A stretch of DNA of 64,000 nt from Maratus speciosus (taxonomy: Eukaryota > Arthropoda > Arachnida > Araneae > Salticidae). Below, one piece after another: positions 33,118 to 44,247 of this stretch (within the stretch, counting starts at the first letter, position 1; each line of letters starts with the position of its first letter). The notes beneath the pieces are model-generated. The model had not been told where the DNA came from. It searched no databases and saw only the letters and a list, made by a program, of their open reading frames with translations. Both the position numbers and the translations under genes were made by a program. Location of the stretch: the NCBI GenBank assembly GCA_963932465.1, contig OZ010793.1, positions 366,014,459 through 366,078,458 of the forward strand. The letters run 5' to 3'.

Positions 33118-34838
33118 TATTAGAGGTTAAATATTAGATTTTTTCAAAATTTTATTATTTGTCATTTGATGTGAGGTGTTCAGCTATAAGTATGCAAATT
33201 TTTATGTTTCCAACATAATTAGTGGCTCAGTTAGAAAAATTGCTTTAAATACACAAGTTAGAGCCCAGAGGGTTAAATATTAGACTTTTTCAAAATTTTA
33301 TTATTTGCTGTTTGATGTGAGGTGTTCAGCTATAAGTATGCAAAATTTCATGTCTCCAACTTAATTAGGGGCTGAGTTAGAAAAATTGCTTAAAATAAAC
33401 AAGTTAGAGCTTAGAGGGTTAAATATTACACCTTTTTCAAAATTTTATTATTTGTCGTTTGATGTGAGGTGTTCAGCTATAAGTATGCAAAATGTCATGT
33501 CTCCAACTTAATTAGGGGCTGAGTTCGAAAAATTGCTTAAAATACACAAGTTAGAGCCCAGAGGGTTAAATAATAGACTTTTTCAAAATTTTATTATTTG
33601 TCGTTTGATGTGAGGTGTTCAGCTATAAGTATGCAAAATGTCATGTCTCCAACTTAATTAGGGGCTGAGTTAGAAAAATTGCTTAAAATACACAAGTTAG
33701 AGCCCAGGGAGTTAAATAATAGACTTTTTCAAAATTTTATTATTTATCGTTTCATGTGAGGTGTTCAGCTATAAGTATGCAAACTTTCATGTCTCCAACT
33801 TAATTAGGGGCTGAGTTAGAAAAATTGCTTAAAATACACAAGTTAGAGCCCAGAGGGTTAAATATTACACCTTTTTCAAAATTTTATTATTTGTCGTTTG
33901 ATGTAAGGTGTTCAGCTATAAGTATGCAAAATTTCTTGTCTCCAACTTAATTAGGGGCTGAGTTAGAAAAATTGCTTAAAACACAGAAGTTAGAGACCGG
34001 AGGGTTAAATATGACTTTTTCAAAATTTTATGATTTATCGTGTTATCGCAAGTGTTCAGCTATAAGTATGCAAACTTTCAAGTCTCCAACTTAGTTAGGG
34101 GATGAGTTAGAAAAATTGCTTAAAATACATAAGTTAGAGCCCAGAGGGTTAAATATCAGACATTTTTCAAAATTTTATTATTTGTCGTTTGATGTGAGGA
34201 TTTCAGCTATAAGTATGCGAAATTTCATGTCTCCAACTTAATTAGGGGCTGAGTTAGAAAAATTGTTTAAAATACATAAGTTAGAGCCCAGAGAGTTAAA
34301 TATTAGACCTTTTTCAAAATTTTATTATTTCTCGTTTGATGTGAAGTGTTCAGCTATAAGTATGCAAAATGTCATGTCGTAAATTTAATTAGGGGCTGAG
34401 TTAGAAAAATTGCTTAAAATACAGAAGTTAGAGACCGGAGGGTTAAATATGACTTTTTCAAAATTTTATGATTTATCGTGTTATCGCAAGTGTTCAGCTA
34501 TAAGTATGCAAACTTTCATGTCTCCAATTTAATTAGGGGCTGAGTTAGAAAAATTGCTTTAAATACACAAGTTAGAGCCCAAAGGGTTAAATATTAAGTC
34601 TTTTTCAAAATTTTATTATTTGTCGTTTGATGTGAGATATTCAGTTATAAGTATGCAAAATTTCATGTCTCCAATTTAATTAAATTAGGGGCTGGGTTAG
34701 AAAAATTGCTTAAAATGCACAAGTTAGAGCCCAGAGGGTTAAATATTAGACTTTTTCAAAATTTTATTATTTGCTATTTGATGTGTGGTGTTCAGCTATA
34801 AGTATGCAAATTTTCAAGTCTCCGACATATATAGTTTC
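33118..34838. repeat. Tandem satellite, 146-bp unit, nearly 12 copies
   Basis: The phrase GTTAGAG(C/A)CC begins at 33257, 33403, 33550, 33696, 33842, 33989, 34133, 34280, 34427, 34571 and 34723, a spacing of 146 or 147 with exceptions of 144 and 152. Each unit carries GGTTAAATATTAGAC, TTTTTCAAAATTTTATTATT, GTTCAGCTATAAGTATGCAA and TAATTAGGGGCTGAGTTAG. The two 144-bp units (33989 and 34427) share the variant TGTTATCGCAAGTG and lie three units (438 bp) apart, evidence of a higher-order copy event. No coding capacity. The last, incomplete unit runs into a CAGACGGATAAACATACAG tail. Confidence 0.97.
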
Positions 34839-34930
34839 TGAGAACGGTCTCTGTGACAGACGGATAAACATACAGACAAAGGAGTGAGACAGGTAGGGTT
34901 TCGTTAGATGAACGAAACTGTAAAAACATG
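34839..34930 (+). repeat. Tail sequence closing the satellite array
   Basis: Reads GACAGACGGATAAACATACA, then GGAGTGAGACAGG and GTTTCGTTAGATGAACGAAAC. The same layout (GACAGACAAAC, GGAGTGATC, then an imperfect palindrome around CCGTTTTTAC and ACGGAACCGTAAAAA) closes the repeat at 23265-23335. The array therefore looks like an expansion inside a dispersed element's tail. Confidence 0.55.
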
Positions 34931-35064
34931 CTGCAGATGACTGTAACAACATCCTAAAATTACATTACCATCAGCGATCTACCAATCCCGAATTTAGTTT
35001 ATATTCGTTTCATGCATTCTTATTCTTTTGTGCGGCCCTGTAAAATAATTATCAATATTATATA

Positions 35065-35238
35065 CAGTAAAACCTCTGAATAGCGGACACCCCGAGAATG
35101 CAGAATTTGTCCTTTATTTAGAGGTGACCGCTACTGAGAGTAAAACATGTACAGTTATTTAAGAGTTGGTAATCGAAAAAATGTCCCCTAAATAGAGGTA
35201 TCCGCTAATCGGGTGTGTCCGTTATGGAGGTTTTAATG
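35065..35238. mobile_element. Pogo-type MITE (174 bp)
   Basis: The left end CAGTAAAACCTCTGAATAGC follows TA (35063-35064). The right end, read on the other strand, is CATTAAAACCTCCATAACGG. Internal words GCGGACAC and GTGTCCGT extend the inverted repeat, and TTTAGAGGTGACCGCTAC and AATAGAGGTATCCGCTAA repeat the motif inside. The right flanking dinucleotide is CA instead of TA. No coding capacity. Confidence 0.8.
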
Positions 35239-36429
35239 CATAATAATATCATCCTTTACAGGAAATTTGCATGCTGTATGATAGACAGACAGACATCCAG
35301 AGAAAGATAACCTCCCGGATCAATAAACACTCATGTCCGTTGTTTTAATCATCCACAATTGTATGTCATACAACATGCCAGATTTTATACAACAGGCTAA
35401 AAATGGTCACCGTGGAACGGAATACTGTATTATTATTTGTTTGCCCACCAAAACTGGTTGCCACGGGTTGTTGCAAGGTTTGTGATCACGTGGTTGAAAC
35501 TGATCTATTCAATATTACTGCGTGCGTATTTTTTTTTTATTTATTTACTCCATGTGTTCAAACCAGTTGTCTACGAAAACATCAACCGGTGAAAGTGACG
35601 CACACCAAATTTCTGTGACGTATGCAGATAAATTGTGCTTTTTAAAGAGTTTTTTCTATATAATTTTTAAACGGTTTGGAACTTATTTTTTATAGTAGGT
35701 GCATTCAGTAGGCGACCCTCATAGGTACCTTCTGGTGCAATCAGAAACAAAATCCGACAAATATTTTTTGAGTTATGCTTGACGAAAGGTTTTTATTAGG
35801 CTTTTTTTTTAGTAGGACATGGCGTTAATATCCATCGTAGTAGTAAAGTGTCCGGACAGTAATATTTCGCTGAGTATTAGCCTTCGCTTCGCTCAGACAA
35901 TTACGAACGTACCTAAAAAGCCAGTCTGAGATTTGTTGTACATAAAATGACACAAAAGAGCTTAAATTTGTATAAATTGAAATATGCAAATATCTCAAAA
36001 ACTAGACGTGTTGGAGAAAATCTAAAACTAGATTCGGAATCAGCGAAAAATACTGAATAAGAAACAATTTATATCAGTTCAGTAGCAGAACCATTGTTGT
36101 CCAGTGAATCTGTATTTTTGAATTTTGAAGAAAAAATCAGATATCTAAATTATGTTGATTATTGTGGTTATGTTAATTATTTTAAAATGATATAATTATC
36201 CCCTTTCTTTGAAACATTAAAAAAGTCGTTTAAATTTAAATTTTATGCCCAAGCAACAGGATAAAGTAATAAACAAGAAAGAAAAAAAAAATCATAGATT
36301 ATGAAACACTTTCCAACATATTCAGAATAATGTAACAAAATTTGCACCGTTTAATAAGTTGAAATAGGATGTCTAATTCAGCCACATGGAAACGCATAAC
36401 ACATTTGAAAACTCAATTTCAACAATTCC
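35239..36429. other. Non-coding stretch
   Basis: Contains an ACAGACAGACATCC run at 35284 like those ending other dispersed repeats here. Otherwise no gene, RNA or element border recognised. Confidence 0.45.
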
Positions 36430-36985
36430 AGTCCACAATCGGAAAATTATCCGAATTCTTTGAGCATCCCTGTATATGATATATAGATTTGTATCTATTA
36501 ACTATATGCATGCAAAAATTTAGTTCAGTTAGGAAATACATACCTCAGTTGAAAATTCCCCTTCAGCAATTCCCGCTAATAAGGAGAATACTACGCGAAT
36601 TATTTTGTGCATCCCTATTTGCGAGGTATAGAATTTATATACAACAACGTGCAAAGAATTTGTTAAATTTAAAAGCGCATACCGAAATTGAAAATGCATT
36701 TCCTGCAATTATTGCTCAAAGGCAGTACGGTAACCTATTTTTTTTTATGTGTCCTGTAAGTAAGCGAAATATGCTATGAATTGAATGCTTTATTCTATAG
36801 TAATCATCTTGTAATGAAATTCAGTGATCTATATCAATTTCACTACATTTGAAATAGCGTAATGTCATTAAAATACTCTGCAAACGATTTTTCCCCATTG
36901 ACAACAATAATGTACCGGAATTCTTTTGGGTGCCCCTGTAAATGAACTATTAATGCTACACATTTCATATACAAAATCATATACA
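36430..36985 (-). repeat. Degenerate repeat related to family A, units about 140-180 bp
   Basis: The phrase G(C/T)(A/G)TCCCTGTA or its variants recurs at 36464, 36609, 36749 and 36930, with TGTCATTAAAATACTCTGC and AATGTACCGGAATTC in the last unit matching family A in the orientation seen at 28945-29510. The 96-codon open frame at 36489-36779 lies across these units and is not a gene. Confidence 0.55.
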
Positions 36986-37544
36986 ATCATATACAGAACA
37001 TGCTATGGAATCATCATCAACATATATCAATTGCACGAAAATCTCAGACTATTTACGTGAGTTAGAGCGTGGACAAAAAGACAGACGAATGGACAAACCG
37101 AAGTCACAAACACTTTTCACCGTCGCGTCGTTAGAAAGTGTTAAAAAAGAGCACGCGATTGAAAGAGATACAAGTAACGGATTTGGTAACTTTACGATTA
37201 TGTCTTGTTCAGAAAAGCGAAACATACGTAGATAAAGCTTAAAGGGGACACCAAACAAGAATCGTAGCTAAACTATTTGATCTCAAAAGAATAATTATTA
37301 TTTTGTATCCTAAAATACAAAGTTTGCGCGGAATACTCACATGGAAGCTTAATTTTAGATCTGGGCAACTGATAAAAGCCCCTATCTAACAACACTCTTT
37401 TTTAAAAAGTTCATAACGTTTTAGCAATGAATAGCTGATGGCGTTTAAAACAAGATTTTGATTCTGTGCCGCTAAAATACTTTTTTTCCCCTAATAATTT
37501 CCGAAATACTAGTCTCTATTATCAACCACGCTAAAAATCACGCC
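36986..37544. other. Non-coding stretch
   Basis: Open frames of 76 and 69 codons on opposite strands at 37005-37258 overlap each other and show no motif. A GGACAAAAAGACAGACGAATGG run at about 37072 resembles the CAGACGGAC tails of other repeats. Confidence 0.45.
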
Positions 37545-37745
37545 AAAACTGCGGTTCGAGCCTGATATCTCTAAACTATGGGTCAATGATCTCACCCTTT
37601 CTAACCACTGACCAGGTCCCTTTACTTACCGGGCTATAACCAAGTTTCAGGGGTTGAGCGCCTGGAAACGGAGTGAAATCGCCTGATTGTCACAGGCGGC
37701 GGTCTGCTGGACAAGCACTTACGCCGTCTTAATGGCAGCTCTGTT
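37545..37745 (-). repeat. tRNA-derived SINE-like sequence
   Basis: On the minus strand TGGTCAGTGGTTAGAAAGGG (complement near 37592-37611) fits a polymerase III A box, and AGGCTCGAACCGC (near 37551-37563) fits a B box, with a spacing like that of a tRNA. The rest (37612-37745) is GC-richer than its surroundings and could be the body. It does not fold as a full tRNA. The SINE call is inference from the two boxes. Confidence 0.45.
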
Positions 37746-38084
37746 TTATTTTGTTTTGGTTCTATGTTGGCCGGTTACTTAAAGTGGATTAGCTTGTTTA
37801 ATTTCACGCTGCTTCGTTCACCTATGCATCGTGCCGAGCAACCAAAGGACGGTTTATGAAAAAATGCATACACTTAATTGCTTGATAATATAGGAAAACA
37901 TAGCATAGCCACAAATCAAAATATGAAATAACCTCCTCCGAGTTACCCGCGATTCAAAAATGTGTTTTTTTTTTTATCTTTTAGAAACCTCTGAAACCAA
38001 TATATGTTGGAGATTTAAAGAAGCATTTATCAAAACAAGGTTTCTTTCGTTGCCACTGACTTTTGAAAACGTTTCCGAGTATAT
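37746..38084. other. Non-coding, no feature seen
   Basis: No open frame, RNA or repeat border recognised. Confidence 0.4.
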
Positions 38085-38640
38085 TTTATAGTGTATTACT
38101 CAGTTTCTCAACCCGGAATATAAGTATTTTCCGTGCATTAGTTTTTGAGATATGACTATCCCTAAAATCATGTAAATCCTGCATATGCAGCATAGCAACA
38201 CCACCTGCTGGGAGATTTACACTAAAGCCTAATCAGCAACAATTTATGTTAACGCCTAACTGAATCTGAAGTTTAATGAAAATCCCTGCATTAGTTTATG
38301 AGATAGAGCTACTACGGAAATCGTGAAAAATGTAACATAGCAGCGCCACCTGTTGGGAGATTTATACCAACACATAATCAGCACCAATATTTATCAAAGT
38401 TTACCCGAATCTGAAGTTTGAGGAAAATTCGTGCATTAGTTCTTGGGATAGAGCTATTGCGGAAATCGTGAAAAATGCAGCATAGCAGCGCCACCTGTTG
38501 GGCGATTTACATCAAAAACTAATCAACACTAATTTATATCAGGGACTAACTGAATAAATTTTTATTAAATTCCATGCATTAATTCTTGAGATAGTGCGCC
38601 CACAAAATTTGTGTCACATACAGACAGATAGAGAGAGTCA
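38085..38640 (+). repeat. Family C: tandem repeat with 145-bp unit, about 3.5 copies
   Basis: CCACCTG(C/T)TGGG begins at 38201, 38346 and 38491, exactly 145 bases apart. Each unit also carries CTAATCAGCA, CTGAATCTGAAGTTT, TGCATTAGTT and GAGATAGAGCTA. The last unit passes into ACAGACAGATAGAGAGAG and CAGACAGAC, the kind of tail that closes other arrays here. Related diverged units occur in the opposite orientation at 53330-53720. Confidence 0.9.
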
Positions 38641-39271
38641 CATACTCACAGACAGACATTTTGTAAAAACATGTTTTTATGAATCTCCGATCCCTAAAAC
38701 GTGTAAATCCGTGGAAAACTGGAAATCGAAAATTTTCACGAATCTATTCGTGTAAAGATAGAAGAAATAAAAAATAATATTTTCCAGTTCTTTTATCTAG
38801 GCTTCATTTATTACTATTTTAGTAGGGGTCCCCACTTCATATACTACAATGCCTTGTGAATAAAATATTTCTGTACGTTCTAAATTAATATTCTATGCAA
38901 GAATTTTTTTTCTTTTTTAAGGATAAAGAATGTCTTTGTTATAATTTAACTTTTAAATTCAACAGGAGGTTAGCGAATTCCAAATCATTTACTCTAGTAT
39001 ATGTTAGAATGTCCATCTATTATTGTAAACTGACATACTAAAACGAGCCACACAGAACCCGTGTATTAGAAGCTCGAGATTAGATGTCCAAGAATTTGGG
39101 CCACAAAAAACAAGCATAAAAAAAAACGTTCTTTGACAGGCAAGGAATATCTTATTTGAGGGAAAACCTGATTACAAACGAAGGTCAATAGCTTATTTTA
39201 TGAGTGTACCTTCTGGAAAAAATAATACAAATGATATATTAAGCATACATTGGCTGAAACAATAATTTTCT
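38641..39271. other. Non-coding, no feature seen
   Basis: AT-rich, without recognised structure. Confidence 0.4.
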
Positions 39272-39664
39272 CTTGAATAAATTTGAGGATGTTTGGAGGA
39301 ATACGCGTTGTTTAAAATATACATTACGCGGTTACATCAAATTAATAGTAACCTAAATATTTCAATCGAAATCGGTCATCCATAAAATGTGTTCGTAGAG
39401 ATTAACAGAAAAAAGTTTCTAGAAAAAGAATCACAATTGGTAATAACTAACTTTTGATGTTTACTTTTCTACTATGAAACATTTTGTTGTTAATGATTTG
39501 TGTCAGAGCTTAAATAGGAATGAGATAATTTGTTTTCTGTTTTTGTTGAAATGGTTAGATTTTAATGAATGGTAACAGAAACGTGTAATTCAGATTTATT
39601 TTTAATTTGATACACTTGTAAAAGTCAATTTACATTTACTTTTTTAATCAGTCACGTATTTTTT
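39272..39664 (+). repeat. Direct duplication, first copy
   Basis: Matches 40315-40694 along its length, sharing ATTAATAGTAACCTAAATAT, GAAATCGGTCATCCATAAAA and TTCAGATTTATTTTTAAT. No coding capacity. The two copies lie about 1.03 kb apart in direct orientation. Confidence 0.85.
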
Positions 39665-40314
39665 TTTAAATGGTACTATATATTAAATGATGTTTTATAA
39701 TATAAATGGGATCTACAGAACAAAATCCCCTGGGGGGGGGGGGGGAGTTTGGAACAGATAACTGATTTTGTAACAGTTCGCTGCCAAGTCTGCGGTTCTT
39801 TTTGTTTATATTTTTTAAAATGAGAATATAATAATGAAATAAACTAATCTAAAATTTTTGTATAGCCCTCCACCACCCCCACTCCTCCATATGTGCAAAA
39901 CAATTTTTAAGCATGGAAAATTGTAACAATGTATTATTTTTTTGTTAAGGGGTCTCAGCCGTCTGAACCCCGTTTAAGATAATTTTTAACACATGAACAT
40001 AAAACAAAAACAGAATTAAGAATTTTTATACAGGGAGAAGACGTCCCCACCCCCCACCCCACATAGCGGAGCAGCCCCCCCCCCCCTACCCTGGAGAAAA
40101 ATTCTTAGTTTCTTTTTCTCTTCGTGTTTACTTATTTTAAATCATTTGATTTAAAAAAAATATATATATTTTTTAATCATGAGAGAAAAAAATAAATAAT
40201 TAAACCTGAAAATTCCAGGGAGAGGCAGTTGCTCTTCCCTGCCCACCCTCTTTGAGGTTATTCATGCCCTAGGTATATTCATCGTTTATACATCGTTTGA
40301 AATAAGCAATTTAT
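39665..40314. other. Spacer between the direct copies, with G and C runs
   Basis: Contains a G run of about 14 at 39732-39746, a C-rich block at 40042-40087 and repeated mentions of CCCCACCCC. No gene. The spacer may be part of a 1.03-kb tandem duplication whose second copy is incomplete. Confidence 0.5.
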
Positions 40315-40694
40315 TTTGAATAATGTGAACATGTTTGCAGGAATGCGCTGTTGTTTAAAATACAGTACATTCTCCGATTGCAGCAAATTAATAGTAACCT
40401 AAATATTTCAATTGAAATCGGTCATCCATAAAATATGTTCGTAATTAATGAACGAAAAAAAAGATTCTAGAATGACACTCACAATTGCCGTAACCCAACA
40501 TTTGAAGTTCATTTTTCGATTGCGCTTTGCCGGTTGTTAATTATTCGTGTCAGAATGTAAATAGCAAATTAATTTTCGGTCGAGATGGTTAAACTTTGAC
40601 GAATGACAATAATAAAACGCATTTCAGATTTATTTTTAATCTGACACACTTGTAACAATCTATTCACTTTTCCTTTTTTATCAATCATGTATTA
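40315..40694 (+). repeat. Direct duplication, second copy
   Basis: Counterpart of 39272-39664, with scattered substitutions and small indels. Confidence 0.85.
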
Positions 40695-40813
40695 TTATTA
40701 TTACGTGCTTTCTTTTAACTTACAATTCTGTATGTTTGTATATGGCAGCCAAATCCTGTGACTCATTTTTAACCCACTTCCTGTTGACATAGAGTTTTGA
40801 AATTTCGAATCTA

Positions 40814-41552
40814 CAGTAAAACCTCCCTAAAGCGACCACGTTCCGTTCCAATAAAAATGGATCGCTCCGAGAGGTGATCTCTTAATGGAGGTCATGTTTA
40901 AATCTAGATTTTAATTGTTGAAAAATGGTAACAATGTTACTAAAATTTATTTTTCACATTAGGAAAAAATATGAAAATGTTAAGTATCAAAACAAAAGTT
41001 AATTACATAAGTTAATTAGTGCAGATTTTAAAAATGAGTACATTGACCTTTGCTTTGATTTTACGGTATTAACTTCTATAATTTTTACTTACAAGTCCTT
41101 TCAAAGTTCAGTAAATAAATGCAATTTTTTTTTTCTTTGGACGGAAATTAATAATGACGATTTCATTAATTTAGCTATTTCTATGGGAGTTCCCATACAG
41201 AAGGGCGGGGGAGTTTATTGGCCGTTATCCTTACTTTGTCATTAGAGTGAAGTTCATTGCCTAAAAAGACACAAACGGGTTTAAACACTTAAATAAAAAT
41301 TCTAAACTTTGTTTAAAAGTTTGATGAATAATGCGCTCTCCGGAATTATTATTCTAATAAAACCTTCTTCAAGCGATCAGGAAATAACGGAATTTGTTTC
41401 ATTTTCTTCAAAGAAATGGGTCGCGCATGGAGGGAGTTCAATTGGAGTGGTCTCTGAATAGAGGTAAAATTAGTATTGAGCCTATGGGAGTAAATTTCGT
41501 TCCATGAAAAAATGGTCGTTCAGGGAGGTGGTCGCTCAGTGAGGTTTCACTG
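40814..41552. mobile_element. Pogo-type non-autonomous element (739 bp)
   Basis: The left end CAGTAAAACCTCCCTAAAGC continues GACCAC. The right end on the other strand reads CAGTGAAACCTCACTGAGCG and continues ACCAC. Both are flanked by TA (40812-40813 and 41553-41554). The terminal motif recurs just inside (for example AATGGAGGTCATG and AGTGGTCTCTGAATAGAGG). The interior has no transposase. The related shorter MITE at 35065-35238 begins with the same CAGTAAAACCTC. Confidence 0.85.
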
Positions 41553-41554
41553 TA

Positions 41555-42016
41555 TATGTATTCCTGATGGTAATACATGAAGTAGACAGTGACTTTTTAA
41601 AAATTCGATCCCAAAGGGGGCAACGAGGGCAACTTTAAAAATTAAAAAAATCACCATGTCTCATAAGCCCTTGGAAATGAAACCTTTAAATTCGATATGA
41701 CTACAGTATAACTAAAATTAGTAAACTCTTATTTCGAAATTTTCAAAATTATATCCATAAGTAGGGCAAAAGGGGGGAGGGGAGCTGCCCCAAGCGCCGC
41801 CCGTTTTCGAAAGACATCGCAAAAACACTAAGGTTAATACTACTTAAACTTAATGGTTACACTTATAGTTTGATTTCCGATTCAGAAATCAGTAGCAGCT
41901 TCAACAATGAGTATTTGTTGAAAAGTACTAATGGCAAAGTTACACAATAGCGCCAAATGTTGGCCAGTTTGTCGAGAAATCACCAAATTCGGTTGTGCAT
42001 TTAAATTTTAAATATG

Positions 42017-42048
<32 letters not shown>

Positions 42049-42458
42049 TTTAGTGAATTTTAATGAAAGCATGTTTTTTTTTTTTAAATAGTGTATTTAT
42101 ATTACTATTATTGTTGTATTTTATTTAAACTGTTGTTTTCTAGCCTACTACAGGTGAGTATTTTCTTTGTTATTGAGACTGGACTTTTCTACTTACAAGA
42201 AAGGTCTCCATACGAGCATACTCCGAAATATCTGAAAAAAATATATAGAATGTTCTTCTCATGAGGATAGATATATTTATGAAAAAAATTTCGGCGGCAA
42301 CTCGATAGTGTGATAATGAAAATTTTGACATTTGGCGATTAATCACCGGTTGGCGATGGAATAAAATGTCAAAAAATGCTTTTTTGTGTTAAATACTCTT
42401 TAAAATAAATATGTTTCGTGTAGAACTTGTTTAAATAAATTTAATTTACATAACTTTA
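41555..42458. other. Non-coding stretch
   Basis: Contains a G-rich block at 41767-41803 and a TA dinucleotide run at 42014-42042. No gene recognised. Confidence 0.45.
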
Positions 42459-42702
42459 GTTTTGTCAGTTTTAGTTTGTTTTAACTGTAGTTTTGTAATA
42501 TATGTACATTTATAATGAATATTAACTATGAAATTTTATGAATTAAAACAAAATTTAAATTAATTAAAATTGTTTCAATCTCAAAACTAAGTCCAATTAA
42601 GCACTGCCGATTCAATTTTGTTGCTATGGAAACCAAAACTTCTCCGATATTGAAATGGAAAACTGCAGCATTCTTCACCTGTCCTTTATTTTGGAATACG
42701 CC
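42459..42702 (+). repeat. Direct duplication (336-bp offset), first copy
   Basis: Matches 42795-43024 from TTTTGTCAGTTTTAGTTTG through TTAAAATTGTTTCAATCTCA to TATTTTGGAATACGC. The opposing short open frames over this stretch are incidental. Confidence 0.85.
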
Positions 42703-42794
42703 TAACAAGGGAACCACTTGTTTAAAAAAATTTAATGTAAATAACTTTACTTTAACTGTTTCACTTTACTTTAACTTTCACTTAATTTTAACTG

Positions 42795-43024
42795 TTTTGT
42801 CAGTTTTAGTTTGATTTAACAATAGTTTTGTCATATATCTATGTTTATAATGAAATTTTTTATCAATTAAAACAAAATTTAAATTAATTAAAATTGTTTC
42901 AATCTCAAAATTAAGTCCAATTGAGAACTGTCGGTCAATTTTGTTGCTATGTAAACAACGACTTCTTTGATATTGAAATGAATAACTGCAGCATTCTTCA
43001 CCTTGCCTTTATTTTGGAATACGC
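42795..43024 (+). repeat. Direct duplication (336-bp offset), second copy
   Basis: Counterpart of 42459-42702. Confidence 0.85.
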
Positions 43025-43824
43025 TTAAATATATGAAATATTTTTTATATATGAAATTGTTTTTAAAGTAATAAATTAAATAACAAGCAACATAAATATG
43101 TAATACAAAAAATGTATTTATTAAACTCTCTCATTGTTTAAGTTTAAATTCAATAATTACTATTTACACGCATTCTAAAAATAATTAACAAGCAGTTTTC
43201 AGGTGCATTAAAATCGTTTGCTTTTGGCGAGGAAAAGTGCTGCTCGCCAAATCGCGTGACGCTTTCGCCTTTTCGCGCCAAATACTCGAAAGTATTTTAT
43301 ATTTTTACAGACGTTCTACTGTAATTCGGCCGCTAATTTTGATTGATCCTTTATTACATACATAAGTAGTTAAAGTTGTATTTTTTTTTTCAAAATATTC
43401 TGAATAAATGACCAGTAAGGAGACCTTCCTTGTTAGAAAGTAATCGCAACCTACCTTTGAAATTACTAATGCATCACGCACTGAATCCGTTTTTATAAAA
43501 ATAAGTATAAGCTGAAAGTAAAAAGAAGTGAAGTTTATACGAAGCGATATTGCAATCTATATATTTGAACATGTATTGGTTGCAGTTAAACTCCAATTAT
43601 CCGAATACTAGTTATCCGAATCGCAAATATCCGGATTGATATCATGAAATAAAAAATTGTAATTAGGGGAGATTCCACTTTGTAAGGCCAAAAAGGGGGG
43701 CCTTTAAAAAAACAAAAAAATTCTTTTTATTCAGAGCCTTATAAAATGAAACCGAATTTCCCCCTACTAAACAAGTATATCTGCACAAGTCCTAATTTTT
43801 CCGACTGAGTGATAAAGGTTCCAG
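43025..43824. other. Non-coding stretch with a pogo-like end word
   Basis: CAGTTAAACTCCAATTATCC at 43583 with later ACTAGTTATCCGAAT and AATATCCGGAT resembles a pogo-type left end, but I found no matching right end. The GGCGAG-rich stretch at 43227-43290 has some likeness to 42290-42350 and 55500-55590. Confidence 0.45.
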
Positions 43825-43888
43825 GCCGAAATTCGAACCCAGGTCTTTGGCTTAAGCTGCTAACAGTCTTCCAACTGAGATATCCTGG
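43825..43888 (-). repeat. tRNA-like SINE head 1
   Basis: On the minus strand GGATATCTCAGTTGGAAGAC (A box) is followed after about 30 bases by CTGGGTTCGAATTTCGG (B box). The spacing is that of a tRNA, and the anticodon position reads CTT, suggesting descent from tRNA-Lys. It lacks a paired acceptor stem, so it is a SINE head rather than a tRNA gene. Confidence 0.75.
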
Positions 43889-44090
43889 ACAAATACAGCA
43901 GACACATTTCACTCAGACAGCCTATTCTGCAATGACATCTGGTCCGTTATCTGAAACAGTTCAACAGAGTAAACCGCAGGTAAAGGATCTCCAATAAAGG
44001 TAGGATGTGCAATTACATTTAATACACAATCTGATTGATAAAGAAATTATACGAGTTGTAATTATTTCAATTGAGTGTAAAAGTGTTCAG

Positions 44091-44154
44091 ACCGAGATTC
44101 GAATCTAGGACCTTGGTTTAAGCTGACAACGCTCTTCGAACTAAGCTATCCTGG
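44091..44154 (-). repeat. tRNA-like SINE head 2
   Basis: Minus strand: CCAGGATAGCTTAGTTCGAA (A box region) and CCTAGATTCGAATCTCGG (B box region). Same orientation as head 1 and 266 bases away, with the intervening body sharing AATGACATCTG and GTTATC(T/C)GAAACAGTTCAA. Confidence 0.75.
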
Positions 44155-44247
44155 GCAAATCCGAAGGACACTTTTGACTCAGATAACCTTTAACAATGAC
44201 ATCTGATCAGTTATCCGAAACAGTTCAAATGTATCCCCCTGATATGT

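Noticed and set aside
33118..34838. CRISPR-like regular repeats
   Set aside because: The units abut with no unique spacers and the setting is eukaryotic; it is a satellite.
36489..36779. 96-codon open frame
   Set aside because: It spans units of a degenerate family A-like repeat.
39272..40694. LTRs of a small retrotransposon
   Set aside because: The direct copies lack TG...CA ends, a primer-binding site and coding interior, and are too diverged at the borders.
43583..43640. Pogo-type left end
   Set aside because: ATTATCCGAAT words are suggestive, but the flank is not TA-bounded with a matching right end.
43809..43997. 62-codon open frame
   Set aside because: It lies over a tRNA-like SINE head and its body; its apparent peptide reflects the SINE.
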